DNA of 26,705 nt from Discostella pseudostelligera (Eukaryota; Bacillariophyta; Thalassiosirophyceae; Thalassiosirales; Thalassiosiraceae). The DNA lies in contig JALLBK010000466.1 of assembly GCA_036940085.1 (NCBI GenBank), positions 1 to 26,705 on the forward strand, read 5' to 3'. Made by a program: the position numbers and the translations under genes. Below, piece after piece: positions 10,001 to 20,177 of the stretch; position 1 is the stretch's first letter; every line of letters begins with the position of its first letter. The notes beneath the pieces were generated by a model, which saw only the letters and a list, made by a program, of their open reading frames with translations, was not told the DNA's origin and searched no databases.

Positions 10001-11706
10001 GGGGGAATAGGCAAAGGCATCGAGTTCGCGGCGTCAGGCGACAATGACCCTCCTTCCTCTTCATCTGCAGGCGCTAATGGTTGTGATTTTGTTGAAGATT
10101 GTTGTACCGCGGCCATCAGCGAAGCGGTAATGGATTGTATATTGTTATGTTTGTCAATCACTTCTCTCTCATGATGTTGGCTGACCTTGTCTAGAGGAGG
10201 TTCGGAGCTCAACGATTTATACAACAGAAGGGAGAGAACTCGAACAGATACAGATGCAACACTCTTAAAGGACGAAGATGACGGTGAATACATGGACGAT
10301 GACAGGGATTGCAGCCGTGACGTTGCCGTTTGGTACAAACTTGCAAAGGTTCCCGGTAAAATCGACTTCCATAAATCCGGCAATGGTACTCGTACCAAGA
10401 GCGTATGCAATGTTTTCAATGCCTCAAGTTGCAATGCTGTGTCATCCTTATTTCTTGCCGCACAACTACTTGATGTCATTGGTGACGATAATAACGAAAG
10501 ACAACCTTGCACGAGGCGAGCCACTAGCGCTCCTCCCATGGCGGAACCAACTTCCTGTGACAAAAGATGTTGAGGTGGTAACACACCATCTTCCTCCATC
10601 CCCCCTACCTCGGCATGGTGCTGTGATGATGATAGCCCATTGTCAACGTCATCATCATAGTTTCCAAAACTGTCATTCGCATCGAAGTGAAGAAGGGACT
10701 GTATGCAAGATAACATCGCCATGGCACAATCCTCGCCACGGTCCAACGATTGTCTTTGAGTGGTCGTCTTCGTCTCTTTATCAAAAGTGCACGTAGTTGT
10801 CGATGGTGACGTTGTATTTGTTGCTAATTCTACTGCGGTTGTTGCTGTCCCTGCAACAACATCACCGTCAATGACCGAAGCACCCACATTCAGTTCTTCC
10901 CCTGCAATATCCAGCGATGATAATGCCATGGCACACGAGATCAGTGACGGCAATACCACTTTATGAATGCTGTTCCTGTATTGGTCTGTGATGCCCTTGG
11001 TCGAATTAGCCACTGCAGTATTGTCACTGAGCGTGGTAGTGGTAAGAATAGTCCGTTGTCGTAATGTCCACAAGGTGGACAGAGCTACTGCCGCCTTTTC
11101 CATACAGGAATAGCTAACACTTCGTCGTATCATTTCCGTAGTTTCATTAGTAGAACACCTTCCACCTCCATCACCTCTACTCGTATCGCCCCCCACAACA
11201 TCTACATTAATATCTGAACAGCCTCGCAGTTGCTTGTATTGTTGTCTATTTTGCTCAATAGTAAACCAATGCTCATGTTGTAAAATATCCAATAGGGGAA
11301 GGGCAATCCTATCTAATGATGCTGATGCTGTCGCGCTAACAGCGAGATTGTCACCATCTCTCCCACTACTATTTTCCACCATTGCCCGCAGCGCATTCTG
11401 CAGCTGATCCAATAGGAGTTGTAGTTGCCGGAGGTGTGCTATTATTTGTGTTCCCCCACCCCTTCGTTGGTCATCGTTGTCGTTGCCTGAGTCATCGTCG
11501 TCATCGTCGTCGTCGTCGTGGAAGTTGAGGTTGATTAGATGAAGACAAGATAGCAATTGATGAAATATGGGTGAAATCATTGTAGACAATGAAGAATTTG
11601 TCTCCTGCAGCTTCTGCTTTTGGTTTGAGGATGAACATGTTGATGACGGCGGCGATGGCGGCGGCGACGACATCTGCGGCGGCATATGCGGCCTTGTCTT
11701 GATCAT
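7066..11706 (-). CDS. TTI1: TTI1-like HEAT-repeat protein (TELO2-interacting protein 1)
   Basis: Likely subunit of the TTT complex (TELO2-TTI1-TTI2), the cochaperone that stabilises PIKK kinases such as mTOR, ATM, ATR and TRRAP. Exons 11706-9414 and 9335-7066 join in phase 1 over a 78-nt GT-AG intron, giving 1520 aa. The protein is helical, HEAT-like, and studded with Asp, Ser and Thr low-complexity inserts, which explains a length above the roughly 1100 aa of animal TTI1. Recognition rests on family-typical segments: an N-terminal helix pair ending LDRIALPLLDILQ; LLFPILERASPIGNHSTVQS followed by an Ala/Leu helix and SNFDYLIDVLSLRFRKY (about 1034-1050), matching the TTI1 'NxDYLvnxISLrLr' motif; and FWPPIIARLKS with ELCLSSDGFFADRFQNDAYP near the C terminus, matching 'WP-RL' and 'gdFlxxRf'. 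The N-terminal half is weakly conserved, so a generic HEAT protein is the alternative. Start: first ATG of the frame, followed by a Pro/Ser-rich leader. Confidence 0.76.
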
Positions 11707-12237
11707 TTCTTATTTAGGCAGTATTTGATGCGCAATGGTATTAATAATTCACCACTGCAAGTGTAAAGTCCTGCCATATCTTTCGTCCGAAGTTCCCGCC
11801 GAGGCGACTAGAGAGAGATAGAAAGAAAGGATATCATGGTCATGGTCATGGTAATGATGTATGCATTTTATGGTGCACTATGGTACTCAAGGAATAGATT
11901 TAATTGTTCCATGCCGGCCGCTGCTGGAGTCTCGTCCGTCGGAATCAGATAGAACCCGTCAGGTGTCAGGTGTCAAGTTGTCAAGTTGTAGCTGATAATG
12001 TCGACCATCCACAATGGAGTTTTTTGGTGTTTGTACTATCTAGATTCAGATATGGGTTGCGTCGTCGTCGTCTCCTCCGCCTCTTCCTCTTGTGTCATGG
12101 ACATGTCGTGCACATTATTTTGACCACGTCTTTCAACTTTGAACATCTTTGATGTCGAATGTGGATTGACCCCCCTGGTCGTCGCATAATTCCATCGCAT
12201 AGCAGTATTGACCATCTGATTGATCACCACCTTCAAA
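11707..12237. promoter_or_regulatory. Divergent promoter region between TTI1-like and an unknown gene
   Basis: About 530 nt separating two divergently transcribed genes. Near the TTI1 start are CCATATCTTTCG (11774-11785) and GTTCCCGCC (11792-11800), the same pair of motifs, in the opposite relative arrangement, as upstream of the Aven-like gene. Short tandem repeats occur at 11835-11852 (CATGGT three times) and at 11959-11989. No coding content was convincing. Confidence 0.5.
11959..11989. repeat. Two adjacent short tandem duplications
   Basis: TCAGGTG occurs twice, immediately followed by TCAAGTTG twice, forming a compact double tandem repeat in the divergent intergenic region. Confidence 0.8.
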
Positions 12238-13005
12238 ATGAAACCGGACTTTGAGGCGAAGTATAGAACAATGATGAAGAACATGATTGACAAGGGAGAA
12301 AGCTTTGACAGCATCAAATCGTCTCTGTTTGTTCTCCGGGACGACCTCCTGGATAACGCAGCACGCAAGCTTCGAGCTGAAGTGGATGGCGATGTTGCCT
12401 ATATTTTTAGTACCACGTTTTTTAACGCTATTTTTCCATCGTCTGGTCTACTGATCACTCCGGCATACACTCTATCGATATGTGAGGATATTTCAAGTGC
12501 AATGGGAATTGCGGTATCTGGGACTACGGCAGCTAAAGATGTCACAGTTGCTAGTGCCGAATCAGCATTTATTGAATTCATTATCAAGGAGGGCTTCGGG
12601 ATTGTGGGCCAAGAGGTTGCAACTACTTTATTGCTTCCAATCCCATGTGCAGCGCTGTTGGTGATGCCCTACAAGTGGAAAAAGCACCGAGAACACAAGT
12701 TTCACATGATACATTTTACCCATCAAAAGGCGGAGAAATACCACACAGATTGGATTGTCGATGAAATGAACCGTTTTGCTATCCGTGACACAAATCGTTT
12801 GACCCTTTGCACTCCCTGTTCGAAATCCATTGTTCCCCCTCGGATGGATAGTAGTCCAAGTAGTGTCGCATCTGCAAATCAGAGCCTGCAGCGTCTTAAT
12901 ATCCGTGAAACAAATCCGAGAACTCACCTTAAACTCGTAGTGTTTCTGGCAATAATGGTGGTAATGGGAGAGTTCTTGGCGGTTGTTAAAAGGTGTGGCT
13001 CTTGA
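12238..13005 (+). CDS. Unrecognised protein with hydrophobic segments
   Basis: Single ORF of 255 aa from the first true ATG; the frame opens slightly further upstream but only with a TTG. The N-terminal 50 residues are charged and helical (MKPDFEAKYRTMMKNMIDKG). Residues about 58-90 (around FSTTFFNAIFPSSGLLITPA) and about 130-150 (EVATTLLLPIPCAALLVMP) are hydrophobic and could be membrane-associated. They are followed by a basic His/Lys patch (YKWKKHREHKFHM). A final hydrophobic helix LKLVVFLAIMVVMGEFLAVV lies at about 230-249, so a tail-anchored arrangement is possible. I do not recognise a family. Two near-identical segments, FAIRDTNRLTL and LNIRETNPRTHL, lie exactly 40 residues apart. No intron is required. 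It shares a divergent promoter region with the TTI1-like gene. Confidence 0.6.
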   Translation: MKPDFEAKYRTMMKNMIDKGESFDSIKSSLFVLRDDLLDNAARKLRAEVDGDVAYIFSTTFFNAIFPSSGLLITPAYTLSICEDISSAMGIAVSGTTAAKDVTVASAESAFIEFIIKEGFGIVGQEVATTLLLPIPCAALLVMPYKWKKHREHKFHMIHFTHQKAEKYHTDWIVDEMNRFAIRDTNRLTLCTPCSKSIVPPRMDSSPSSVASANQSLQRLNIRETNPRTHLKLVVFLAIMVVMGEFLAVVKRCGS

Positions 13006-14189
13006 TGGCGGACCTCTTGTGGCGCCAGGCGCCACCAGCAATCAGCAATCATGGTGATGGAATTTTCCTCATCAGCGATGGCCGTGATGGGTCACGTGGC
13101 TGTTGATGTTAAACAGTAGTACCCGTATATTGTCTAGTAGGAACAATGATAGGTTGCATTCTTCTTTGATCCTACCCGTCGTCGTAGTCATTATTGTTGT
13201 CGTATGCGTTGCTGTCATTGTCGGTGTCATCCTCCTCCACTCTGTTGTTGATTGTTGTAAAATAAGTATTGCCAATGTGCGCCTTTTTTCATATTTTGAA
13301 CACGATGCTCCCTATAAATTGTCATGTCTCCTTCCCGAAAATGATCTTTGACAGGTCAAGTGGGAGATATGTCAGGTTGTCATCGCCGTTCGATATGATA
13401 CTAATATTAACGCTCGACGAGAATCAATTTAAGCAGCCATCAACGATCTAATTCTCAGTCGGAATGGTGTTGCCACGATGATGAGAGATTGATGGGGATA
13501 GAAGAAGAGGGAAGAGACTAATAAAGTGACGGCGACAGTTAGGTATACAAAGATGTGGTTGTTGCTGAGTCGAGGTGGCAGCGGCTATCGCGCTCCAAAA
13601 ATACGACGTCGATGTGTTTGTTGTTATCATCATTTGGTATTAAAGATTCATCATCACCACACTATCTATCGTTCTACTAATCGGGCAACAACGACTTCAT
13701 CCGTCGTTTCGGTAGGTACCATATCTCTCTAGGAACTAGGAACAGCTATCGTAGCGGGCGGCGGGCGGTGGACACCATCGACGTCGCCGCTGCCGGCCGC
13801 CGCCGTCGCCGTTAAGTTGTCCAAAGATTTCAAAATTTCGCCGTTCTCGGGCCGCAGGCCCGTTCTCGCCGAGAACGGAAGGGGAAAAGGAAGCGAAGAG
13901 AGGGCGGAGGAAGGACAGACAACAAATCTCAATACTTGTCGAGGACACGATCCACTAAAAATGGCAACTCTAAGCGTTCGTAGATATCTAGATAGTCAAG
14001 CACCCTCGCCGCCCGCCCTACTAGATACGCTCTCTCTAGCAACTCTCCTCCACCAACCTTTGGGTTGACCCCGATACCAATCCACTACTCCTACAATATT
14101 AAATAGCAAATCCCCCCCTCTGCATGTCAGCGCTTCTCGTTTTGGTCATCGCTGAACAATATATCAATTTCAAGATTTCGAGCACAAGA
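13006..14189. other. Long non-coding stretch downstream of the unknown gene
   Basis: About 1.2 kb without a convincing gene. It contains a small hairpin just after the stop codon (GTGGCGC/GCGCCAC, 13019-13035), GTC/GTT-rich triplet runs at about 13175-13260, a GC-rich patch at 13750-13812 and a palindromic cluster at 13841-13878. Short ORFs here, including one whose translation contains a Val/Ile run (about 13106-13351), follow the triplet-rich composition and lack family features. Confidence 0.5.
13841..13878. repeat. Compact cluster of nested inverted and direct repeats
   Basis: CCGTTCTC at 13841-13848 recurs at 13860-13867 and is answered by its reverse complement GAGAACGG at 13871-13878, giving an 8-bp stem with a 3-nt loop. 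Between the direct copies lies another small inverted repeat, GGGCC-GCA-GGCCC. The patch is GC-rich and follows an AT-richer AAAATTTCG. Confidence 0.8.
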
Positions 14190-14340
14190 TTTTGGCGGGA
14201 AGAGAAGATCTTGATTTTTGGCGCGAAAGAAGATTTGGCAGGGCGAAAGATATGGCGGGAACTCGGATTTTGGCAGTTCCCGCCATATCTTTCTTCGACA
14301 TGTTCCCGCCATATCTTTCGTTGAGCAAGTTCCCGCCATG
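14190..14340 (+). promoter_or_regulatory. Dense cluster of E2F-like sites with an 18-bp inverted repeat
   Basis: Upstream of the M50 protease (start 14432) lie TTTTGGCGGGAA (14190-14201), TTTTTGGCGCGAAA (14215-14228) and TTGGCAGGGCGAAAG (14235-14249). GAAAGATATGGCGGGAAC (14245-14262) is the exact reverse complement of GTTCCCGCCATATCTTTC at 14276-14293, and the latter is repeated at 14302-14319. A partial copy GTTCCCGCCATG is at 14329-14340. The TTTSGCGC/TTGGCGGGAA forms match the known E2F/DP consensus. Cell-cycle control of the downstream gene is inference. Confidence 0.65.
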
Positions 14341-14431
14341 CCATGCACCTCCATGACCATGGCTATTATTGCCGTCGTAGCACAATAGTATCCCTCTCTC
14401 GACTCTCGAATTACAACAAGCTAGACCAACC

Positions 14432-15822
14432 ATGACATCCTCTCTCGCCTCCTGCCCATCGGCAATCTCACTTGGATCATGCATCTCTGGAATTCCAATA
14501 CGGTTGCATTACAGTTTCTTCTTACTACTACTACTGAATTTTGTCAGTGCATTATTGAATAAAGGAGAATATCCAATGTTGATTCTCTTTGTGGTGGTAT
14601 TGTATGGACCGATACTGTTGATTACAATATTGGTAAGTTGGGAGAGAGAAGATAATATGCGCGTCGTTTCGGTCTATTTGGAGTAGCAATGTGGTGATGC
14701 ATGTTTTGTTTTTCAATTAATGATGCTGAAATCCATTCTGTTATGTGCTTGTTGCCTCACTCACCCCCGTGTTCTTTTCTTTGCCTCCACCACCGCCGAC
14801 AGGTTCATGAATTTGGTCATGCACTAATGACCAAACGTCTCGGAGGTCAAGTCGATGGTATCATTCTCTGGCCTCTGGGGGGGTTTGCATTATGTGGTCC
14901 CACCGATGACTTTTTGGTGGGTGATTTAAAGGTGGCAATCGCTGGACCAATGACACATGTACCCATGGCATTATTGTGGTGGGGAATTTATGTTGCTGTG
15001 AAAGAAGAGGGGTTTGGATTGTGGCCAAGTAATATGATCTATTTGGATATATTATCTAGTTCGGCGGCTGGGTGAGTATTTTGGTGTTGAAAATGCGATC
15101 ATACGAGCTGCTCAATCTCACTCTTCGCCACAATTTATTCGACAGCTTCTTTCAATGCCTATCCGCACAATCAATGTATATGAACATAATTTTGTTGTGT
15201 TTCAACCTATTCATCCCTGGTGAGTGCTCTGATATCACTGATGTAACAAAATTCGACTTCCCTTCCAATCCATTCGAACTTTGTGCTCTTACATTATTTG
15301 TGTGCGTTCATGATTGCTCGGTACGCGTCGAATATCAATATAATCACTCAGCCTACCCAGTAAGTTGCAAAGACATGTGTGTGTCTTCTCCTCTTCTACA
15401 TGCAAGTTGCCATCCAGCACCAATATAACAATGTCATTTACTGTTTTTCTGCATTTCAGCTGGACGGGGGACGAGTCTATGCGGCATGCCTCATCCTGGT
15501 GTTCAAATTGAAGAGTCTCACCGCTGCCAAAGTTACATCCGTTACTGCCATGCTCATATCCTTCGGCATGATTATATATGCAATCATCAATTACTTTTCA
15601 TACGACACAACCAATAGTGAGCTAATGATTGGTCTTGTGGGGGTCTTTGTTTTCTATCAGAGTTATGAGTTGTGGATTGCAGCAAAGAATGACGACTTGG
15701 CGCATCACTCTATTTTTGGAAGGAAGTGTTACTCTGATAACCGGGGGAATAGTAGTGGCAATACCAGTGGGAGACAAGAAGAGGCAGCGCCTACGCAAGC
15801 GAATGAAACTGAGATTGTTTGA
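14432..15822 (+). CDS. Site-2-protease-like M50 intramembrane metallopeptidase
   Basis: Zinc protease of the S2P/M50 family, which cuts substrates within membranes. Five exons: 14432-14632, 14803-15071, 15146-15219, 15352-15359 (8 nt) and 15460-15822. Introns are 170, 74, 132 and 100 nt, all GT-AG; the CDS sums to 915 nt, 304 aa. Family features in order: GIPIRLHYSFFLLLLL (about 20-35), typical of the first helix of the compact M50 group; a second membrane helix; VHEFGHALMTKRLGG with zinc ligands H69 and H73 and catalytic E70; WPLGGFALCG and VAIAGPMTHVPMALLWW; a helix MNIILLCFNLFIP; then AYPLDGGRV with the third ligand D186. Two more helices and a hydrophilic tail end the protein. No PDZ or CBS domain is present, so it is a minimal form. 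Localisation (Golgi/ER or plastid) cannot be read from the sequence. The ATG lies about 90 nt downstream of the E2F-like cluster. Its 3' end faces the ISWI gene 99 nt away. Confidence 0.9.
15352..15359 (+). other. 8-nt micro-exon of the M50 protease
   Basis: The exon CCTACCCA is flanked by ACTCAG upstream and GTAAGTTG downstream. Joined to a G from the previous exon it encodes Ala-Tyr-Pro and keeps the frame, completing NLFIP-AYP-LDGGR, the third zinc-ligand motif of the family. Skipping it would shift the frame and destroy the motif. Confidence 0.88.
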
Positions 15823-15921
15823 TATAAGATTTTGCGGTCCAAAGCATTGCAGTCGATGGTTCAGTAAAATGTATGATGAATCCTATCCGATTAAATAATC
15901 AATGCAGTACTCGTAATGGGT

Positions 15922-18900
15922 TTAGTTGGAGTCAAACTGGCTCACGACAGGGTCTCCAGTGCATTTTGCAGCATCATCCACCGCCACTTTCATCTGCCCG
16001 GCCTCCACCTTTTCATTCTGATCTCCCTCCATGTTTGCAGCCTCCTTCTCATAATACTCTTGCACTTCCTTTTCAACAACTCTGACCAGGACATCACAAC
16101 GCTTCTGAATTTCCTCCGGACTACGCGACTTGAAGAACCAATTGAATCGGAACTGCCACGCACGACGGATCTCCAACTGAATTCTACGTGCTGCGCCATA
16201 ACCGTGACGGTGCATCATTGTGAGCAAAAATGCATCTTCTTCTTGTTGGTAGCTGAAGCCCTTTTGCGCCTGACTGTATTTGAATTGCATCTTGGGCCAC
16301 GAGTACATGAGAAGATCCCAAGGGGAATGTTGCTCGAGAATTTCCTTGGATACTTTGCCATCTTCGATGCCAGGATACATTGTGCTGTAGACCCATTCAA
16401 GATGAAGCTCAATCTTAGCTTGGATGATATCCCGGATATCATTCAAACGATGTTTCTTCTTCTCCCCTTTCTCAATCTTATCAATAATCTTATTCCAATC
16501 TGCGATCCGTCTGTAATGCAACCAAAAAGCCACGTAGTATTTCTTGATATCGTCTTGATCTTTGCCAGTTTCCTGAGCCACATCATCGATTATTTTGGTA
16601 ATTGCGTAACGTCCATGTGTCTCCAACGCAGCGCAAAAGACCTTGAAATCCTTCCTTGACCAATCGGCAAAGCCCTGAGACAGCAACTTTGCCTTTTCAG
16701 CCTGTTCCAGTTCTGTTAGCACAAACTGGTCCAGCATGGATTCCATCTCGGAAACCTCGTCCATCATTCGTCCTACAGCATCTGGAGGTGCAGTTGTCAT
16801 GCGTTTGCGCAAATCAGCAATAAGTTCCAAGTAATCTTCCTTCTGCTGCGCCAAATCCCTCTCTCTCGCTGTGAGCTCCTCCAATCGATCACGATCGTAC
16901 AGCTGAAAATCTTGCATGTGAGGCCCCTTCTTTTTCTTCTTCGCCTTCGCATCCGCAGCATGTGCTTTCATTCCGCTTGTTTCTCCGGTACTCATCATCT
17001 CCTTGTAGTATTCATTGACATCATACTTGGCCCGTTTACGCTCGCGCGTACCCATGTCGATCATTAGGGAGTTGTTCTTTCGTTTTTCGCGGTAGTTCTC
17101 TCCGGCAAAGTCAAAGGTGTCTTTCACATTATCCATGTCCCCAGAGAGAGTGAAGCTGGCAAGGTTGTGCTGCGCGTCCTTCTGCAAACTCGCCTGCATC
17201 TCATCGGTCTTCTTTTCGCCCTTGGCAATCAACACATCAATGTCTTCGTCCGTGTATGTCCCTTGCTTACCAGAAATGATTTGATCCGCACCGAACTTTA
17301 CCATCTGCATTAGTTCAGTTTTGCTCAATTTACTGAAGGAAAGAACAGCCGAATCGGGAGAGTGAGTGACATAACGCACTGCCAATACTAAAAGAAAACA
17401 ACGCAGGCACATCACTTACGAGTTCTGTTCTGCCAACCTTCCCTGCTGAATAACAGCGGCATCCAAAAACAGCTTCTTTTCAGCCCTTTCGATAATCTTT
17501 TCTTCGACCGTTCCTTCAGATAAAAATCGGAAAACTTGGACTGGCTTGGTCTGTCCCAAACGATGTGCTCGATCCATAGCCTGCAGATCGACTTGAGGAT
17601 TCTTACAACGACGAAGCATATCGTGAGAGACGAAAAGTACCCAATATTATGCCCATCGAATAAAAAATTATGGCTTACCCAATCACTAGTAACGGGGAGC
17701 AGGAAGTGTATGAGTTAACAATCAAGTATGTGAGTTAGCAATCCTTCGGAAGAACAAATTCACTGCGTTGCGACTATCTCTCCAACTCACCTGTCATAAA
17801 GAATGACAATGTCCGCCGTGGCAAGATTAATGCCTAATCCACCAGCACGGGTACTCAACAAAAAGCAGAACTTGGACGATCCCGGTTCATTAAACACCTC
17901 CATCTGCGAGTCACGCAACTCGCCATTCGTATTCCCATCGATGCGACAATACTCATGTCCCACGAGACGGAAGTAATCCTCGAGTATGTCAAGGACACGC
18001 GTCATTTGGGAAAAGATGAGCACGCGCGATCCCTTTGCCTTCAACTTTGGCAATAGCTTATGCAGTAGCTGCATCTTGCCACAATTTTCCCAAATGTGTG
18101 GTCCATCCGTGAAGGGAGGTCCTTTCTCCGCGCCATCAAAAAGGTATGGATGATTGCACACCTTTCGAAGTTGCATGAGGACATTTTGCAGCCTATAGTT
18201 AAGGCAAAAACAATTCAAACGATGTATGAGAAGGATTGGACATGCAATATATCTACATAGTAATGCCGACCACAAATCATGGTAGGAGAATAAGGTAATT
18301 TACTCACCGTGATGCACTTGGTCCCCCTAATGCATTAAGCTCATGCGCATCCTTTCTCAATACACGCACATACCAATCCTGCTGCATCTCGGTCAAACCA
18401 ATGAATAATTTCGTCTCCTTCTTCGGTGGCAAAGCACATGCCACATCCTTCTTCACTCGACGTAACATAAATGGTCGCAAAACAGTGTGGAGCTTTCGAA
18501 TGACATTCTCCTGTCCTTCTTTCCCTTCCATCGAGAACCATTCATCGAATTGCTCAGAGTCACCGAATATTTCAGGCAATAAAAAGTTGAGTAAGGCCCA
18601 CAATTCATGCAAATTATTTTGCAATGGTGTGCCGGTAATGAGTAACCGAAATTCCGTAGCAAGGAGTCGTACAGCCTTGCTTAGACTGGAATTCTCATTT
18701 TTGATCCGATGGGCTTCATCAATGATGAGATATTTCCATGGAATGCGACCCAACATCCCCTTTTCCTTCAATACGGCCTCATACGAGCAAACTAATGCAT
18801 CAAACTTGTACTTGCCCGTGGTTGCATCAGGTTTTAAGAATTCCGCACGAGCCTTCACGCGTTCCTCATGAGTACCACCCATCCGCACTGCCTTAATTGA

Positions 18901-20177
18901 GGGACACCACTTATGAAACTCTTTTATCCAGTTCCCGACAACGGTTTTGGGTACAATGACCAAATGTGGCCCTTTCACTCCACGCGCTTCTCGCAGGTAA
19001 GCCAATAACGAAATAGTCTGCAATGTTTTACCCAATCCCATCTCATCTGCCAGAATTCCATTAATACCATGATCATGTAATTTAATCATCCAATTCAATC
19101 CCTCCAATTGATATTTGTGCATGGTACAAATTTCGGAAAGATTCGATGGTTGGGTGTGTAGGTAGACAGTCCGACGGGCGGAGGTGGCCGTCTTGAGGAG
19201 CTGGGCGTCCTCTTCGGCTTCGGTCATGCGATTTTTTTTGCCACGGGAGGTGGCAGATGCTCCCTTCTTCTTTTTGGAGTTGGTGGCCACCGAACCTAGT
19301 ATGTAATAATGGGGGATGGTTAGATGGCGGTGAACAAATGACACAATGACGATGGTATGAGTGTTAGAACGAGGTCCCAAGCGACGCAACAAAACCGCAT
19401 CCATACACCAATCAAAGTGACACTGCCATACAAATACAAGCCAATTACACAAGAAACAACCCCATCCCTCTCTTCTTCACTTTGACTCACCAGCCAAGAA
19501 GTGAGCAAATACTTCACTCTGTCCAATGAGATAATCAAACTTGTCCATTGGTGCCTGTTTCTCCATCTCTTCCTCCCCCCCCGTCTTGGCCGAGCCCTTC
19601 TCCTTTTTCAATTCCACTGCCATCAAATCCATCCGTTCTTTCCGCGCCACCTCCAATTCATGCAAATCTTCTGCCTCATGTTGTAAATCCTCGGCTTGAT
19701 GTTCTTCATCCTCCTGTAGATTGAGATTGTCGATGTCGTCGCTACCATCTTCTGAATCAGCAGCTCCCTCGCCTTCCAATTCTTCGGACATGTCCATCCC
19801 TAAACAACATGGAGGTGTGAAGAAGAGCAGTGGGAGATGTGGGAGAGAGCAACACACATTGTAATTATATCATGAGCGAGAGTGAACGAGAGTGCACCAG
19901 ATGTGAGATTTGTTGAGAGATGACGGTGTTAGATTGTGCCGGCAAAAACGAAATGGATTATCAGAGACATTATAAAATTTATCTTACCCTCCATTTCTAC
20001 ATCCGAGGAGTCATCATCTACTTCCTCTTCTGCGTCATTGTTGACGACATCATCAGCTTTAGTAGCAGCGGCGGCGGTAGTACCATCGCCATCAGCGGCA
20101 GCTGCGGGGCCGGCGTCGGAAAGAGAAGGAGCGGCTGCCGCTGCAAGCTTGCTCTCATCGTCGTCGATAGTAGCCAT
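15922..20177 (-). CDS. ISWI: ISWI-type chromatin-remodelling ATPase
   Basis: SNF2-family ATPase that slides nucleosomes. Seven exons: 20177-19988, 19799-19491, 19295-18308, 18192-17791, 17685-17679 (7 nt), 17601-17420 and 17332-15922. Introns are 77-195 nt, GT-AG; the CDS is 3489 nt, 1162 aa (animal ISWI about 1030-1050). The N terminus is Ala-rich then strongly acidic. The ATPase core has [20 protein letters not shown] (Walker lysine K256), [15 protein letters not shown] (DEAH at 359-362), [52 protein letters not shown] and [18 protein letters not shown]. The C-terminal half has HAND (around [13 protein letters not shown]), SANT ([20 protein letters not shown], from about 915) and SLIDE (around [20 protein letters not shown]) regions, which together identify ISWI rather than CHD or SWI2. 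[13 protein letters not shown] aligns with the AutoN neighbourhood, but the RHR basic motif is degraded. Start: first ATG before the acidic leader. Confidence 0.96.
17679..17685 (-). other. 7-nt micro-exon of the ISWI gene
   Basis: On the minus strand the exon TGATTGG lies between acceptor TACTAG and donor GTAAGCC. With AG from the previous exon it encodes Ser-Asp-Trp, giving [22 protein letters not shown], the nearly invariant segment before helicase motif VI. Without it the exons join out of frame. Confidence 0.9.

Noticed and set aside
12036..12368. Minus-strand ORF overlapping the start of the unknown plus-strand gene
   Set aside because: It overlaps the better ORF at 12238, has no domain features and an ordinary low-complexity Thr/Glu tail.
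13106..13351. Small plus-strand ORF with a Val/Ile-rich membrane-like stretch
   Set aside because: The hydrophobic run comes from GTT/GTC triplet repeats, the opposite strand is equally open as a Thr-rich ORF, and no flanking gene features support it.
14170..14484. Minus-strand ORF across the E2F-like cluster
   Set aside because: Its repeated Gly-Asn/Asp-Met-Ala-Gly pattern is a translation of the repeated promoter element, and no known family is seen.
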